Below, piece by piece: positions 1 through 4,991 of a DNA stretch of 5,092 bases (its first letter is position 1; each line of letters starts with the position of its first letter). The notes under the pieces are model-generated. The model saw only the letters and a program-made list of their open reading frames with translations, did not search any database and had not been told where the DNA came from. Source of the DNA: Pseudomonadota bacterium (lineage in GTDB: Bacteria; Pseudomonadota; Alphaproteobacteria; Rs-D84); the NCBI GenBank assembly GCA_009781955.1, contig WQUT01000035.1, forward strand, positions 1 to 5,092, written 5' to 3'. Both the position numbers and the translations under genes were made by a program.

Positions 1-661
1 GTCCTTCCCTTAAAATAACCTTTTTTAATTTCAACCCGGCGGCGATATCGTCCATTATGCCTTCTTGGCCGCAATCCGGACCGAATCCAACCAATAGACG
101 CCCGCTTGGATTCAAATAATCAAAGCCTTCCTTTAAATAACGTGATAAATACTGATATTTCGGATCAAAACCAGCCTTTGCCAGTTCCTTTATATTTGAT
201 ATGTCCGGATTATCCTTTGCAGATTCATCCCAATAGCCGAACGGAACATTCCAGAAAATAATATCAAATTTCTGACCCGGCACCGCGCCAAATATATCGC
301 CATACTTTACCGTTACCTTTTTAGACAATTTATTTTTATCTACATTGAATTGCGTATTTTTGATGGCATCGGGGTTAATATCGGTTGCAGTAACACTAGC
401 ACCAGCTTGGGCAATCTTTATGGCAATCAATCCGGTACCGGCCCCGATTTCCAAAAATTTAGATCTTTTTATGCTTGGCCCAAATATACTTAAAAGGGTT
501 GGAACAAAATACTCGGCATCACCAAAATACTTTGGCGAAAAAACATTTTTAAATACGGAAATTTTAATGCCAAGCTTTTCTATTTCGTATGGGAAAATCA
601 CCTCTTGCTGACTTTTTTCCATAAAATTAAAAGTGTTCAAGAGTTTTTCTTGATTGTTCAT
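1..661 (-). CDS. Class I SAM-dependent methyltransferase, HemK/MTS-like (3' end outside window)
   Basis: Reading down from the ATG at 661 gives 220 residues with no stop before the window edge, so the C-terminus is missing. A Rossmann-fold methyltransferase is visible. Motif I is LEIGAGTG at residues 70-77, which binds S-adenosylmethionine. The acidic ribose-binding residue of motif II is D94 in TATDINPDA, and GDIF at 121-124 follows. Motif IV is NVPFGYW at 138-144, a variant of the N-P-P-F/Y signature of enzymes that methylate planar amide or amino nitrogens, such as HemK/PrmC and N6-adenine or guanine-N2 RNA methyltransferases. The N-terminal SPKYFGDAEYFVP (42-54) resembles the lead-in of the small-methyltransferase (MTS) domain. 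The substrate cannot be named: protein glutamine, rRNA base and small molecule are all possible. A GGGG run at 671-674 lies about 9 bases upstream as a weak ribosome site. The codons are AT-rich, unlike the neighbouring genes. The methyltransferase call is secure; the subfamily is not. Confidence 0.85.
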   Translation of the reverse strand, partial: MNNQEKLLNTFNFMEKSQQEVIFPYEIEKLGIKISVFKNVFSPKYFGDAEYFVPTLLSIFGPSIKRSKFLEIGAGTGLIAIKIAQAGASVTATDINPDAIKNTQFNVDKNKLSKKVTVKYGDIFGAVPGQKFDIIFWNVPFGYWDESAKDNPDISNIKELAKAGFDPKYQYLSRYLKEGFDYLNPSGRLLVGFGPDCGQEGIMDDIAAGLKLKKVILREG

Positions 662-673
662 TTAATAATCCCC

Positions 674-691
674 GGCGCGTGGCAACGCGCC
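674..691 (-). other. Hairpin between tRNA-Leu and the methyltransferase gene
   Basis: A perfect 7-bp inverted repeat (GGCGCGT, 4-base loop, ACGCGCC) lies just 5' of the weak GGGG ribosome site of the methyltransferase gene. No T-run follows on the minus strand, so it is unlikely to be an intrinsic terminator for the tRNA. It could separate tRNA processing from mRNA, or fold near the start codon. Confidence 0.4.
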
Positions 692-726
692 CTTACGGAT
701 ATATATTATGCGGCCGTCTTCAAAGA

Positions 727-810
727 TGGTGGGGTTATAGGGACTTGAACCCTAACGGATTTCTCCACTGGAACCTAAATCCAGCGCGTCTACCGTTCCG
801 CCATAACCCC
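727..810 (-). tRNA. tRNA-Leu (anticodon UAG)
   Basis: The 84-nt minus-strand sequence folds as a class II tRNA. The acceptor stem is GGGGTTA with TAACCCC, followed by discriminator A and a genome-encoded CCA (plus-strand tggt at 727-730). The D-arm contains the GG pair and the GTAGACGCGC stretch typical of bacterial leucine tRNAs. The anticodon stem is CTGGA/TCCAG with loop TTTAGGT, giving anticodon TAG at 775-777, which decodes CUA and probably other CUN codons. A long variable arm (about TGGAGAAATCCG) and a TAGGG/CCCTA T-stem with TTCAAGT loop complete it. All stems are intact, so it should be functional. tRNA-Leu genes are common phage and island integration sites, but I see no att duplication here. 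Confidence 0.96.
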
Positions 811-821
811 CCCGCGCAATA

Positions 822-849
822 ATATTAAATCATAAATCCAAAATCGCAA
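822..849 (-). promoter_or_regulatory. Possible promoter for tRNA-Leu
   Basis: On the minus strand, TTGCGA (844-849) and TAATAT (822-827) are separated by 16 bases and would start transcription a few bases before the tRNA 5' end at 810. Both hexamers match only four of six consensus positions. The preceding operon has a terminator at 852-877, so an own promoter is needed here, which is the main support. Confidence 0.35.
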
Positions 850-851
850 AT

Positions 852-877
852 AAAAAATCCGGCGGTCCGGATTTTTT
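852..877 (-). terminator. Intrinsic terminator, bidirectional by shape
   Basis: An 11-bp perfect stem (AAAAAATCCGG / CCGGATTTTTT) has a 4-base loop. The A-run and T-run sit inside the stem, so it can act on both strands. It follows the last gene of the minus-strand rpmE unit (stop at 922) and precedes the tRNA promoter. The terminator at 4546-4571 has the same design. Confidence 0.85.
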
Positions 878-885
878 ATTGATCA

Positions 886-911
886 TTTTCCGTTAACGGG
901 TGCGCGGAAAA
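886..911. other. Small inverted repeat after the 62-residue gene
   Basis: TTTTCCG (886-892) pairs with CGGAAAA (905-911). A perfect 10-bp palindrome CCGTTAACGG (890-899) overlaps the left arm. It lies between the stop codon of the orphan gene and the main terminator. It may be a second, weaker 3' end hairpin that shields the mRNA end; no function is demonstrated. Confidence 0.35.
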
Positions 912-921
912 AACAAGACCG

Positions 922-1110
922 TTACATAGACCGGTTAAGACGATTAAATGCGGCCTGCCTCCATGGCGAAATATTGGCGCCGTCTACAAACCTATTCGGC
1001 AATGCTGTTCCCGGCCCACTCGGCAATGCTGTTCCCGGCCCACATTTAATGGTTCTTTTTCTATTAGAATCAACAATTGGCTCACATGATTTATTATTTA
1101 ATTCTGACAT
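922..1110 (-). CDS. Orphan 62-residue protein with internal octapeptide duplication
   Basis: I do not recognise this protein. The ATG at 1110 is chosen because AAGGAA lies about 7 bases upstream. A GTG at 1131 in the same frame would add seven Lys-rich residues and would swallow that ribosome site. The product begins MSELNNKSCEP and has a basic stretch NRKRTIKC. It then carries GPGTALP twice (the octapeptide GPGTALPS then GPGTALPN) and ends RFVDGANISPWRQAAFNRLNRSM. There are two cysteines, no signal peptide and no membrane segment. It begins 28 bases after the phosphatase-like gene stops and is followed by the terminator at 852-877, so it is the last gene of the rpmE unit. The clean ribosome site and operon position support a real gene. 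The start resembles the first residues of some pterin carbinolamine dehydratases, but nothing after that matches, so I give no function. Confidence 0.6.
   Translation of the reverse strand: MSELNNKSCEPIVDSNRKRTIKCGPGTALPSGPGTALPNRFVDGANISPWRQAAFNRLNRSM
996..1043. repeat. Exact 24-bp tandem duplication inside the orphan gene
   Basis: Positions 996-1019 and 1020-1043 are identical (tcggcaatgctgttccc... in both). The unit is a multiple of three and adds one GPGTALP octapeptide without breaking the frame. Perfect identity suggests a recent slippage or recombination event. Confidence 0.95.
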
Positions 1111-1138
1111 GTTTTTTCCTTTTTTTTGCACATTCCCT

Positions 1139-1906
1139 CTATAAATTTATTTTATTGTTTGTAACAAACAGCTTTCCGTCCTGTTCCCAAATTTTTCCCA
1201 TTGCCTCGGCCACCAACAGCTCGCCAGCGCAGATTTCGGCATAGCCCAAGGGTTCGGACACAAACGCATCGTATTTGCCGGCCGCCACCCACGCGATGTC
1301 CAATGCGGGACAGCCGGTCAGCCGGCTGACGCCGGCAGAGTGGGGGGTTGAGAGTTGAGATTTAAGATCGTTTGCCGTCTCAAATGAATCATACCCAATC
1401 ATCAGATCTTTTTCTTCCCTCTGTTCCGATACGCGGATGCGGGTGGAGTGATACGCGGAAAACACGAATGCGCCCGCGCCGGATTCGGCGTAATACAACC
1501 TCTCGTCTATCGGGGAATAGATCAGCGCGATTTTCGTTCCGGCCCCGGCATCGCAAAGCGAGGACGGGTCGTCCTGGCTCCGCAGCGCCAGCGATATTGC
1601 AAAATGCGGAATGCCCCTGACAAAATTCGCCGCGCCCGACAGCGCCAGCACGAATTCATCCCGTCCGTCGCCGTCACGCGATACGTTCGGCGTCAGAATT
1701 CCCGCATTCGGCCGAACCAGCGAAAGGTCGGATAGAATCATTTCTTCTATGCGCGCGGCGGCCTTGGCCACAAAATCGGACGCGCCGCGTATGGATTGCT
1801 GCAGGTTTTCAACTTCTCCGAAATCGCGGCGCAACCCCGCCGCCGTGCGTTCCAGCGCGGCGAACATTTGGTTTAATTCCGAAGAGCCTTTGATTAAACG
1901 TTCCAT
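1139..1906 (-). CDS. Inositol-monophosphatase/SuhB-like protein lacking catalytic residues (pseudoenzyme)
   Basis: The 255-residue product fits the usual IMPase length. Family landmarks are clear: DFGEVENLQ at 28-36, an ANF..GIPHFAIS block at 94-105, the ESGAGAF segment near 141-147, and ALDIAWVAAGKYDAF near 201-215. The metal and phosphate sites are gone. The motif usually written DPLDGTTNF reads LALSGAANF (87-95), losing both aspartates and the threonine. The GEE-type glutamate region reads LTPN (71-74). The late WD motif reads AE (223-224). Hydrolysis of inositol phosphate is therefore not expected, yet the reading frame is intact. ATG 1906 is preferred because homology begins soon after it. 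The frame stays open upstream to a TTG at 1987, but those 27 codons are a palindromic repeat. Neither start has a good ribosome site. It lies between rpmE and the orphan gene on the same strand. A scaffold or regulatory role, as known for SuhB in rRNA antitermination, is only an inference. Confidence 0.85.
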   Translation of the reverse strand: MERLIKGSSELNQMFAALERTAAGLRRDFGEVENLQQSIRGASDFVAKAAARIEEMILSDLSLVRPNAGILTPNVSRDGDGRDEFVLALSGAANFVRGIPHFAISLALRSQDDPSSLCDAGAGTKIALIYSPIDERLYYAESGAGAFVFSAYHSTRIRVSEQREEKDLMIGYDSFETANDLKSQLSTPHSAGVSRLTGCPALDIAWVAAGKYDAFVSEPLGYAEICAGELLVAEAMGKIWEQDGKLFVTNNKINL

Positions 1907-1912
1907 AATAAT

Positions 1913-1976
1913 GCTTGGATCCCGCGGTTGCGCCTCATACGCTTTGCGCGTATTTCGGACGCCCCGCGGGATGACA
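1913..1976. repeat. Nested palindromic element between rpmE and the phosphatase-like gene
   Basis: Outer arms ATCCCGCGG (1919-1927) and CCGCGGGAT (1964-1972) are a perfect 9-bp inverted repeat. Inside is a second hairpin, ATACGC / GCGTAT (1937-1942, 1948-1953), with a 5-base loop. On the minus strand it opens GTCATCCCGCGG and closes CCGCGGGATCC, the layout of short palindromic repeats common in alphaproteobacterial spacers. It is open in the frame of the downstream gene and would add residues such as VIPRGVRNTRK if a TTG start at 1987 were used. The element at 2231-2330 shares this plan. Confidence 0.7.
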
Positions 1977-1995
1977 TTTAATGTCAATTTGACTA

Positions 1996-2205
1996 TTAAA
2001 ACTTAAATCCGCTGAATTTTTTCTTGAAATCCGCGGCGCGCTGGCCCTTGTTTTCGGCGGTCCGCTGCCCCGTCCAGGCGGAATGGTTCAGGTTGTCGGT
2101 GGACAGCACCAGGTCTTTTTTAACAGACGAATACATTTTCACGGTCTTGCCGTCCGTCATTGTGACGTTGATTTCGTGATATTTCGGATGAATGTCTTTC
2201 TTCAT
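1996..2205 (-). CDS. rpmE: 50S ribosomal protein bL31
   Basis: The 69-residue product starts MKKDIHPKYHEINVTMTDGK, the signature bL31 N-terminus that sits on the 50S subunit near the central protuberance and helps bridge the subunits. AWTG at about 44-47 and the basic tail KKKFSGFKF also match the family. The four zinc-binding cysteines of C+ forms are absent, so this is the zinc-independent (C-) type, as is usual in alphaproteobacteria. Alphaproteobacterial proteins usually read DIDPKSHPAWTGG, where this one has STDNLNHSAWTGQ, and it is a few residues shorter, so it is somewhat divergent. AAAGGAG (2214-2220) lies 8 bases before the ATG, an ideal ribosome site. It is the first gene of the minus-strand unit, with a candidate promoter at 2352-2379 and a palindromic element in the leader. 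Confidence 0.95.
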   Translation of the reverse strand: MKKDIHPKYHEINVTMTDGKTVKMYSSVKKDLVLSTDNLNHSAWTGQRTAENKGQRAADFKKKFSGFKF

Positions 2206-2230
2206 TTTAATTGCTCCTTTACATTATGCG

Positions 2231-2330
2231 TCATCCCCGGAATTTCCGCAGTGCGCGGAACCCGGGTCCAAACAAAATCGCAAGATTTTGTTGGGCGGGG
2301 ATAGCGCATCCAGGAAATATCCGGGGACCC
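2231..2330. repeat. Nested palindromic element in the rpmE leader / divergent spacer
   Basis: Outer arms CCCCGGAATTTCC (2235-2247) and GGAAATATCCGGGG (2313-2326) pair over 13 bp with one bulged base. Inside, AACAAAATC and GATTTTGTT (2271-2279, 2284-2292) form a 9-bp hairpin with loop GCAA, extendable to 12 bp with one mismatch. A smaller TTCCGC/GCGGAA pair lies at 2244-2260. The start GCGTCATCCCCGG and the overall plan match the element at 1913-1976. Given the promoter placed at 2352-2379, the whole element would be transcribed in the rpmE 5' leader. Confidence 0.75.
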
Positions 2331-2510
2331 AATCCACTATTTAGCCCGCGCATTATACAATGGTTTTTCGGGAAAGCAAGCATATTAATGGGGCAATTTT
2401 ACAGGGCAAAAAATATTTGGCCCCGATTTGCCCGCCCACCTATCCCCGCCTTGTCCGCAACAACGGCGGTCGCCCCCCCGGGCCGTAGAGTTATTATTAA
2501 AGGAAAGGAC
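2331..2510 (+). other. Spacer upstream of the large exported-protein gene
   Basis: Apart from the minus-strand promoter above, this stretch holds no gene I would call. The frame of the large gene is open back to 2211, but its first 100 codons translate palindrome and spacer, not protein-like sequence. I find no convincing -35/-10 pair on the plus strand. AAAGGAAAGG at 2499-2508 is the ribosome site that fixes the start at 2511. Confidence 0.5.
2352..2379 (-). promoter_or_regulatory. Candidate promoter of the rpmE unit
   Basis: The minus strand shows a perfect TATAAT (2352-2357) and TTGCTT (2374-2379) separated by 16 bases. The start point would be near 2345, giving a leader of about 140 nt that contains the palindromic element and ends at the AAAGGAG site. 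The -35 half is weak. Confidence 0.5.
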
Positions 2511-4547
2511 ATGAAAATTTCAAAATTAATCGGCATATTCGCGTTCGCGTTTTTTGTCTTGCCCGTGTTCGCCGCGCCAGAACTGGGGACGAAAGAAAGC
2601 TGCGAGCAATGGATTGACAAGAACACTCAAGAATGCATACAGGATAGTAAAAATAGTATATGGTATGTAGTTTGCAAGGACAAGAACAAAGAGCTTCGCA
2701 ATGGACAATGCGTTGGCTCTGTCGCACCCGCGGTTGCCGCACCAGAACTGGGGACGAAAGAAAGCTGCGAACAATGGATTGACAAGAATATTCAAGAATG
2801 CATAAAAGATAATGCAAATATATGGTATGTGGTTTGCAAGGATAGGAACAAAGAACTCCGCAATGGACAATGCGTTGCTTCGGTTGCAGCAGCGCCTGAG
2901 TTAGGAACGAAAGAAAGTTGCGAGCAATGGATTGACAAGAATATTCAAGAATGCATACAGGATAGTAAAAATAGTATATGGTATGTAGTTTGCAAGGACA
3001 GGAACAAAGAGCTCAGCAATGGGCAGTGTGTTACCTCTGCCGCAAAACCCACGCAGCCGAAACCTACAAACGTGACAACGGATAATGTCGCAAAGCCTGC
3101 ACCGCCAAAGCCCGCTGCAAAAACTTGCACCTCGGTTTACCAATTCTTGTCTAATGGCCAATGCAAGGATTGTCCAAAAGCAAGCGATGGAACCCCGATG
3201 TATGGCGATAGAACAAAAACGAGATGTATTCCGGCGTGTAAAGAAACGGCAGAAATTAAACCGTTTGGTCACGTTGATCATACTGGGATAGATTTTTACA
3301 ATAGGGCGGAACTTTACTATGGGGAAACATCATCGGAATGTTTTGGATTTAAATGCAAGGATGGTTATCACTGGGTGAACGAAGACGACACATGGTATTG
3401 CGAACCCGTGCCGTCAGTAACGCCCCCCGCGCCCGGCGCCCGCACGGAACGCGATGCGGCGCTGCAAACAGAACAGCGCGCCGCGGCGATGCAACTGGAA
3501 AAGCGCAATGCGGCCAATGCCGCGGTAACCGCGGCGGCGGATAAAGTCGCCGCAATCCGCAACGCGCATGCCGGCGAAAAAGCATCGGTTTGGAAAAACG
3601 CATCCGGCGGGTTTAATACTTCGCGCCTTGCGTCAGATTCTATTGCGGGCGTGGCGCTGGGCACCGTCGGCGGAATCGTCACCGCGAATATCATCAAGAA
3701 AAACCAGATCAGATACGGCTTTGAAGACCTGAACTGTTCCGTTGCGGGGACCAAGGTCGCCGACTGGGGCGATACTTTCTTTCTGTCCGGCGGGCCCGGT
3801 CCGGCCAGCCGGCCTGATGTTGGCGCGCCGGTCCAACCGCCGCAATCCGGGGGTGTTGCCGGATCCGCGGGAAATCGCCCCGCACCCATCGGCGTTGATC
3901 CCGGCGGCATTGCGCGGCCGGCCAGTTTGATGCAAATTCCCCGGCCCGGCGATATGGCCCAACCCGGCCCGGGCGGCGATGATTCCAATTCATCCGGAAA
4001 CGTGGCGCGCGACGATTGCATCGCTGCGGGCGGCAGCGGGCGGAACAATGTGTTCGTCTGGGCCGCGCGGAATGCGGGCGGCGCGGACTATGCGACGCTG
4101 AATGAAGATACGCGGGATCCGGATAACAACGCGTGCTGGGTTCGCGTGGACATGGTTTCCGACGATCCGCATGTCCAAACCGGCGGGATGAAGCCGCGCT
4201 GGTTCATGGTCGGGCAAAACGCGACTTGCGGCGGCTGGCTGGATGCCAAGGCGGTTGAAAAAACGATTTTGGACGCGAAAAAGACCAAGCGGACATGGGG
4301 CACCGTCGCGGGGGCGGTCGGCGGCGCGGCGGTTGGCGTTGGCGCGATGGAGCTGTTCGGGAATCGCCTGATAGGCGGTTCTGTAGAGGGCCAAAAAGAT
4401 TTAGAGCGCAAAGGCGAAACGGAAAAATTGCTGTATTCCCAAATGTCGCCGGAAGAGCGCGCGGCATACGCGTCGGCCCAGACGGCGTTGCAGCGCGCGT
4501 GCGCGGATCTGCGCGCCGCGGGCGGATCATCGTCGGAATGTAAATAA
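2511..4547 (+). CDS. Exported cysteine-repeat protein with C-terminal glycine-rich membrane segments
   Basis: I do not recognise this 678-residue protein. ATG 2511 follows AAGGA (2500-2504) by 6 bases and starts a Sec signal peptide, with cleavage probably after VFA (residue 21) or the next alanine. Residues 22-174 hold three repeats of about 47 residues, each with four cysteines (31/42/55/67, 86/97/109/121, 137/148/161/173) and ending NGQCV. A Pro/Lys linker follows (175-204), then an eight-cysteine domain (206-297) that again contains NGQC and CKDGYHW. Residues 312-360 are Ala/Glu/Arg-rich and look coiled-coil. Hydrophobic glycine-rich segments lie at 377-395 and 595-622 (GAVGGAAVGVGA). Between them is a Pro/Gly-rich linker and a four-cysteine-containing region. 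The tail is charged. Even cysteine number (26) and export suggest disulphides in the periplasm or on the surface. DNA encoding residues 22 to about 300 is markedly more AT-rich than the rest. It appears to be a single-gene unit ending at 4546-4571. Confidence 0.9.
   Translation: MKISKLIGIFAFAFFVLPVFAAPELGTKESCEQWIDKNTQECIQDSKNSIWYVVCKDKNKELRNGQCVGSVAPAVAAPELGTKESCEQWIDKNIQECIKDNANIWYVVCKDRNKELRNGQCVASVAAAPELGTKESCEQWIDKNIQECIQDSKNSIWYVVCKDRNKELSNGQCVTSAAKPTQPKPTNVTTDNVAKPAPPKPAAKTCTSVYQFLSNGQCKDCPKASDGTPMYGDRTKTRCIPACKETAEIKPFGHVDHTGIDFYNRAELYYGETSSECFGFKCKDGYHWVNEDDTWYCEPVPSVTPPAPGARTERDAALQTEQRAAAMQLEKRNAANAAVTAAADKVAAIRNAHAGEKASVWKNASGGFNTSRLASDSIAGVALGTVGGIVTANIIKKNQIRYGFEDLNCSVAGTKVADWGDTFFLSGGPGPASRPDVGAPVQPPQSGGVAGSAGNRPAPIGVDPGGIARPASLMQIPRPGDMAQPGPGGDDSNSSGNVARDDCIAAGGSGRNNVFVWAARNAGGADYATLNEDTRDPDNNACWVRVDMVSDDPHVQTGGMKPRWFMVGQNATCGGWLDAKAVEKTILDAKKTKRTWGTVAGAVGGAAVGVGAMELFGNRLIGGSVEGQKDLERKGETEKLLYSQMSPEERAAYASAQTALQRACADLRAAGGSSSECK
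2574..3032 (+). repeat. Three tandem ~141-bp coding repeats (four-cysteine modules)
   Basis: The cores are 2574-2714, 2739-2876 and 2892-3032, encoding APELGTKESCEQWIDKN... to NGQCV, joined by short Ala/Val linkers. Copy 2 lacks one codon. Copies 1 and 2 are nearly identical at the 5' end (ccagaactggggacgaaag), whereas copy 3 there has silent differences. Copies 1 and 3 are nearly identical in the middle (acaggatagtaaaaatag), whereas copy 2 differs. Low synonymous divergence implies recent duplication or homogenisation. Confidence 0.95.
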
Positions 4548-4571
4548 AAAATCGCCGCAAGGCGATTTTTT
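4546..4571 (+). terminator. Intrinsic terminator overlapping the stop codon
   Basis: An 11-bp perfect stem AAAAAATCGCC / GGCGATTTTTT has a GCAA tetraloop and ends in six T. The 5' A-run begins inside the TAA stop (4545-4547) of the large gene. It has the same layout as the terminator at 852-877. Confidence 0.9.
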
Positions 4572-4602
4572 ATTGGGTGCTGGTGGCTTGTGCTGGTGAT
4601 TG

Positions 4603-4686
4603 GTGAGAGCTTCCCCTGCCCCCTAACCCACCCACCGAAAACTTCGTTTTCGGCGGGGCCCGGGTGGGGGCAGGAGAAGCTCTCAC
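4603..4686. repeat. 84-bp inverted repeat (long hairpin)
   Basis: Arms 4603-4623 and 4666-4686 match over 21 bp with one mismatch (GTGAGAGCTTC...CTGCCCCC). A second hairpin inside, CCGAAAAC / GTTTTCGG (4635-4642, 4646-4653), has a TTC loop. There is no coding potential. It resembles dispersed palindromic spacer elements or a short non-autonomous mobile element, though no target duplication is evident. Confidence 0.85.
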
Positions 4687-4850
4687 TCTTGGGGCAGGAA
4701 AAAGCGCTCACTTTCGGGAAAACCCAAATCTTAAATCCGTAAATCTTAAATCTTAAATCGGCGAGACTCGCTAACAAGTTCTATTCCGCCCCCGCAAGCG
4801 GGGGCAGGAGAAGCGCCCGCGGGGCAGGAAAAACCATCACCCTGGGGGCA
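4666..4850. repeat. Degenerate GGGGCAGGA direct repeats
   Basis: The 15-mer GGGGGCAGGAGAAGC occurs at 4666-4680 and 4800-4814. GGGGCAGGAAAAA occurs at 4691-4703 and 4821-4833. A decayed copy (GGGGGCACGAA) starts at 4844. The units thus occur as pairs spaced 24 and 20 bp. The first copy is also the right arm of the 84-bp hairpin, so the array seems built from pieces of that element. A GC-rich hairpin GCCCCCGC / GCGGGGGC sits at 4788-4805, next to the second pair. Confidence 0.75.
4726..4759. repeat. AAATC array, 7-8 bp period
   Basis: AAATC occurs five times (4726, 4733, 4741, 4748, 4755), mostly as AAATCTT. It is an AT-rich low-complexity tract between two GC-rich repeat blocks. No function is apparent. 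Confidence 0.7.
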
Positions 4851-4958
4851 CGAATGATATCAGTTTGTTTCTACTGGCTTTTATGATGGGCAGCTGATTG
4901 TTTCAGTAACATCGTCGCATCAAAATCTTTGACCATTAAAATTTTTGCCAATTAACGC
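4851..4958. other. Spacer with no supported gene
   Basis: Only very short frames exist here; the longest I noted is 21 codons on the minus strand (4871-4936) without a ribosome site. TTTGCCAATT at 4945-4954, just upstream of the promoter, partly repeats the half-site TTGCCAATT of the dyad at 4992-5017. Confidence 0.5.
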
Positions 4959-4986
4959 TTGACAAATGATATTCGTGTGCTATATT
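4959..4986 (+). promoter_or_regulatory. Strong sigma70-type promoter
   Basis: A perfect TTGACA (4959-4964) is followed after 16 bases by TATATT (4981-4986), five of six matches to consensus. Transcription should start near 4993 and run off towards the right edge. This is the best promoter in the window, and no protein start with a ribosome site follows within the visible 100 bases. Confidence 0.75.
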
Positions 4987-4991
4987 GTGGT

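Noticed and set aside
345..611. Plus-strand 88-codon frame with hydrophobic residues
   Set aside because: It is antisense to the methyltransferase gene, whose motifs are unmistakable, and has no ribosome site.
674..691. Terminator for tRNA-Leu
   Set aside because: The hairpin is good but no T-run follows it on the minus strand.
1317..1330. Perfect 14-bp palindrome GTCAGCCGGCTGAC inside the phosphatase-like gene
   Set aside because: It falls in a region that aligns normally with the family (GVSRLTG), so codon content explains it well enough.
2211..2510. 100-codon N-terminal extension of the large plus-strand frame
   Set aside because: It translates the palindromic element and spacer, lacks a ribosome site, and would bury the clear signal peptide that begins at 2511.
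2574..3032. Repeats considered as a CRISPR array
   Set aside because: The repeats are long, coding, in frame and separated by short Ala/Val linkers, not unique spacers.
3368..4777. Several long minus-strand frames opposite the large gene (up to 229 codons)
   Set aside because: They are shadows produced by GC-rich codons. They are Arg/Pro/Ala-rich without domains, and one runs through the terminator and hairpin repeats.
4871..4936. 21-codon minus-strand frame starting MVKDFDATMLLKQ
   Set aside because: It has no ribosome site or terminator and lies divergent to the strong promoter. It is too short to support without conservation.
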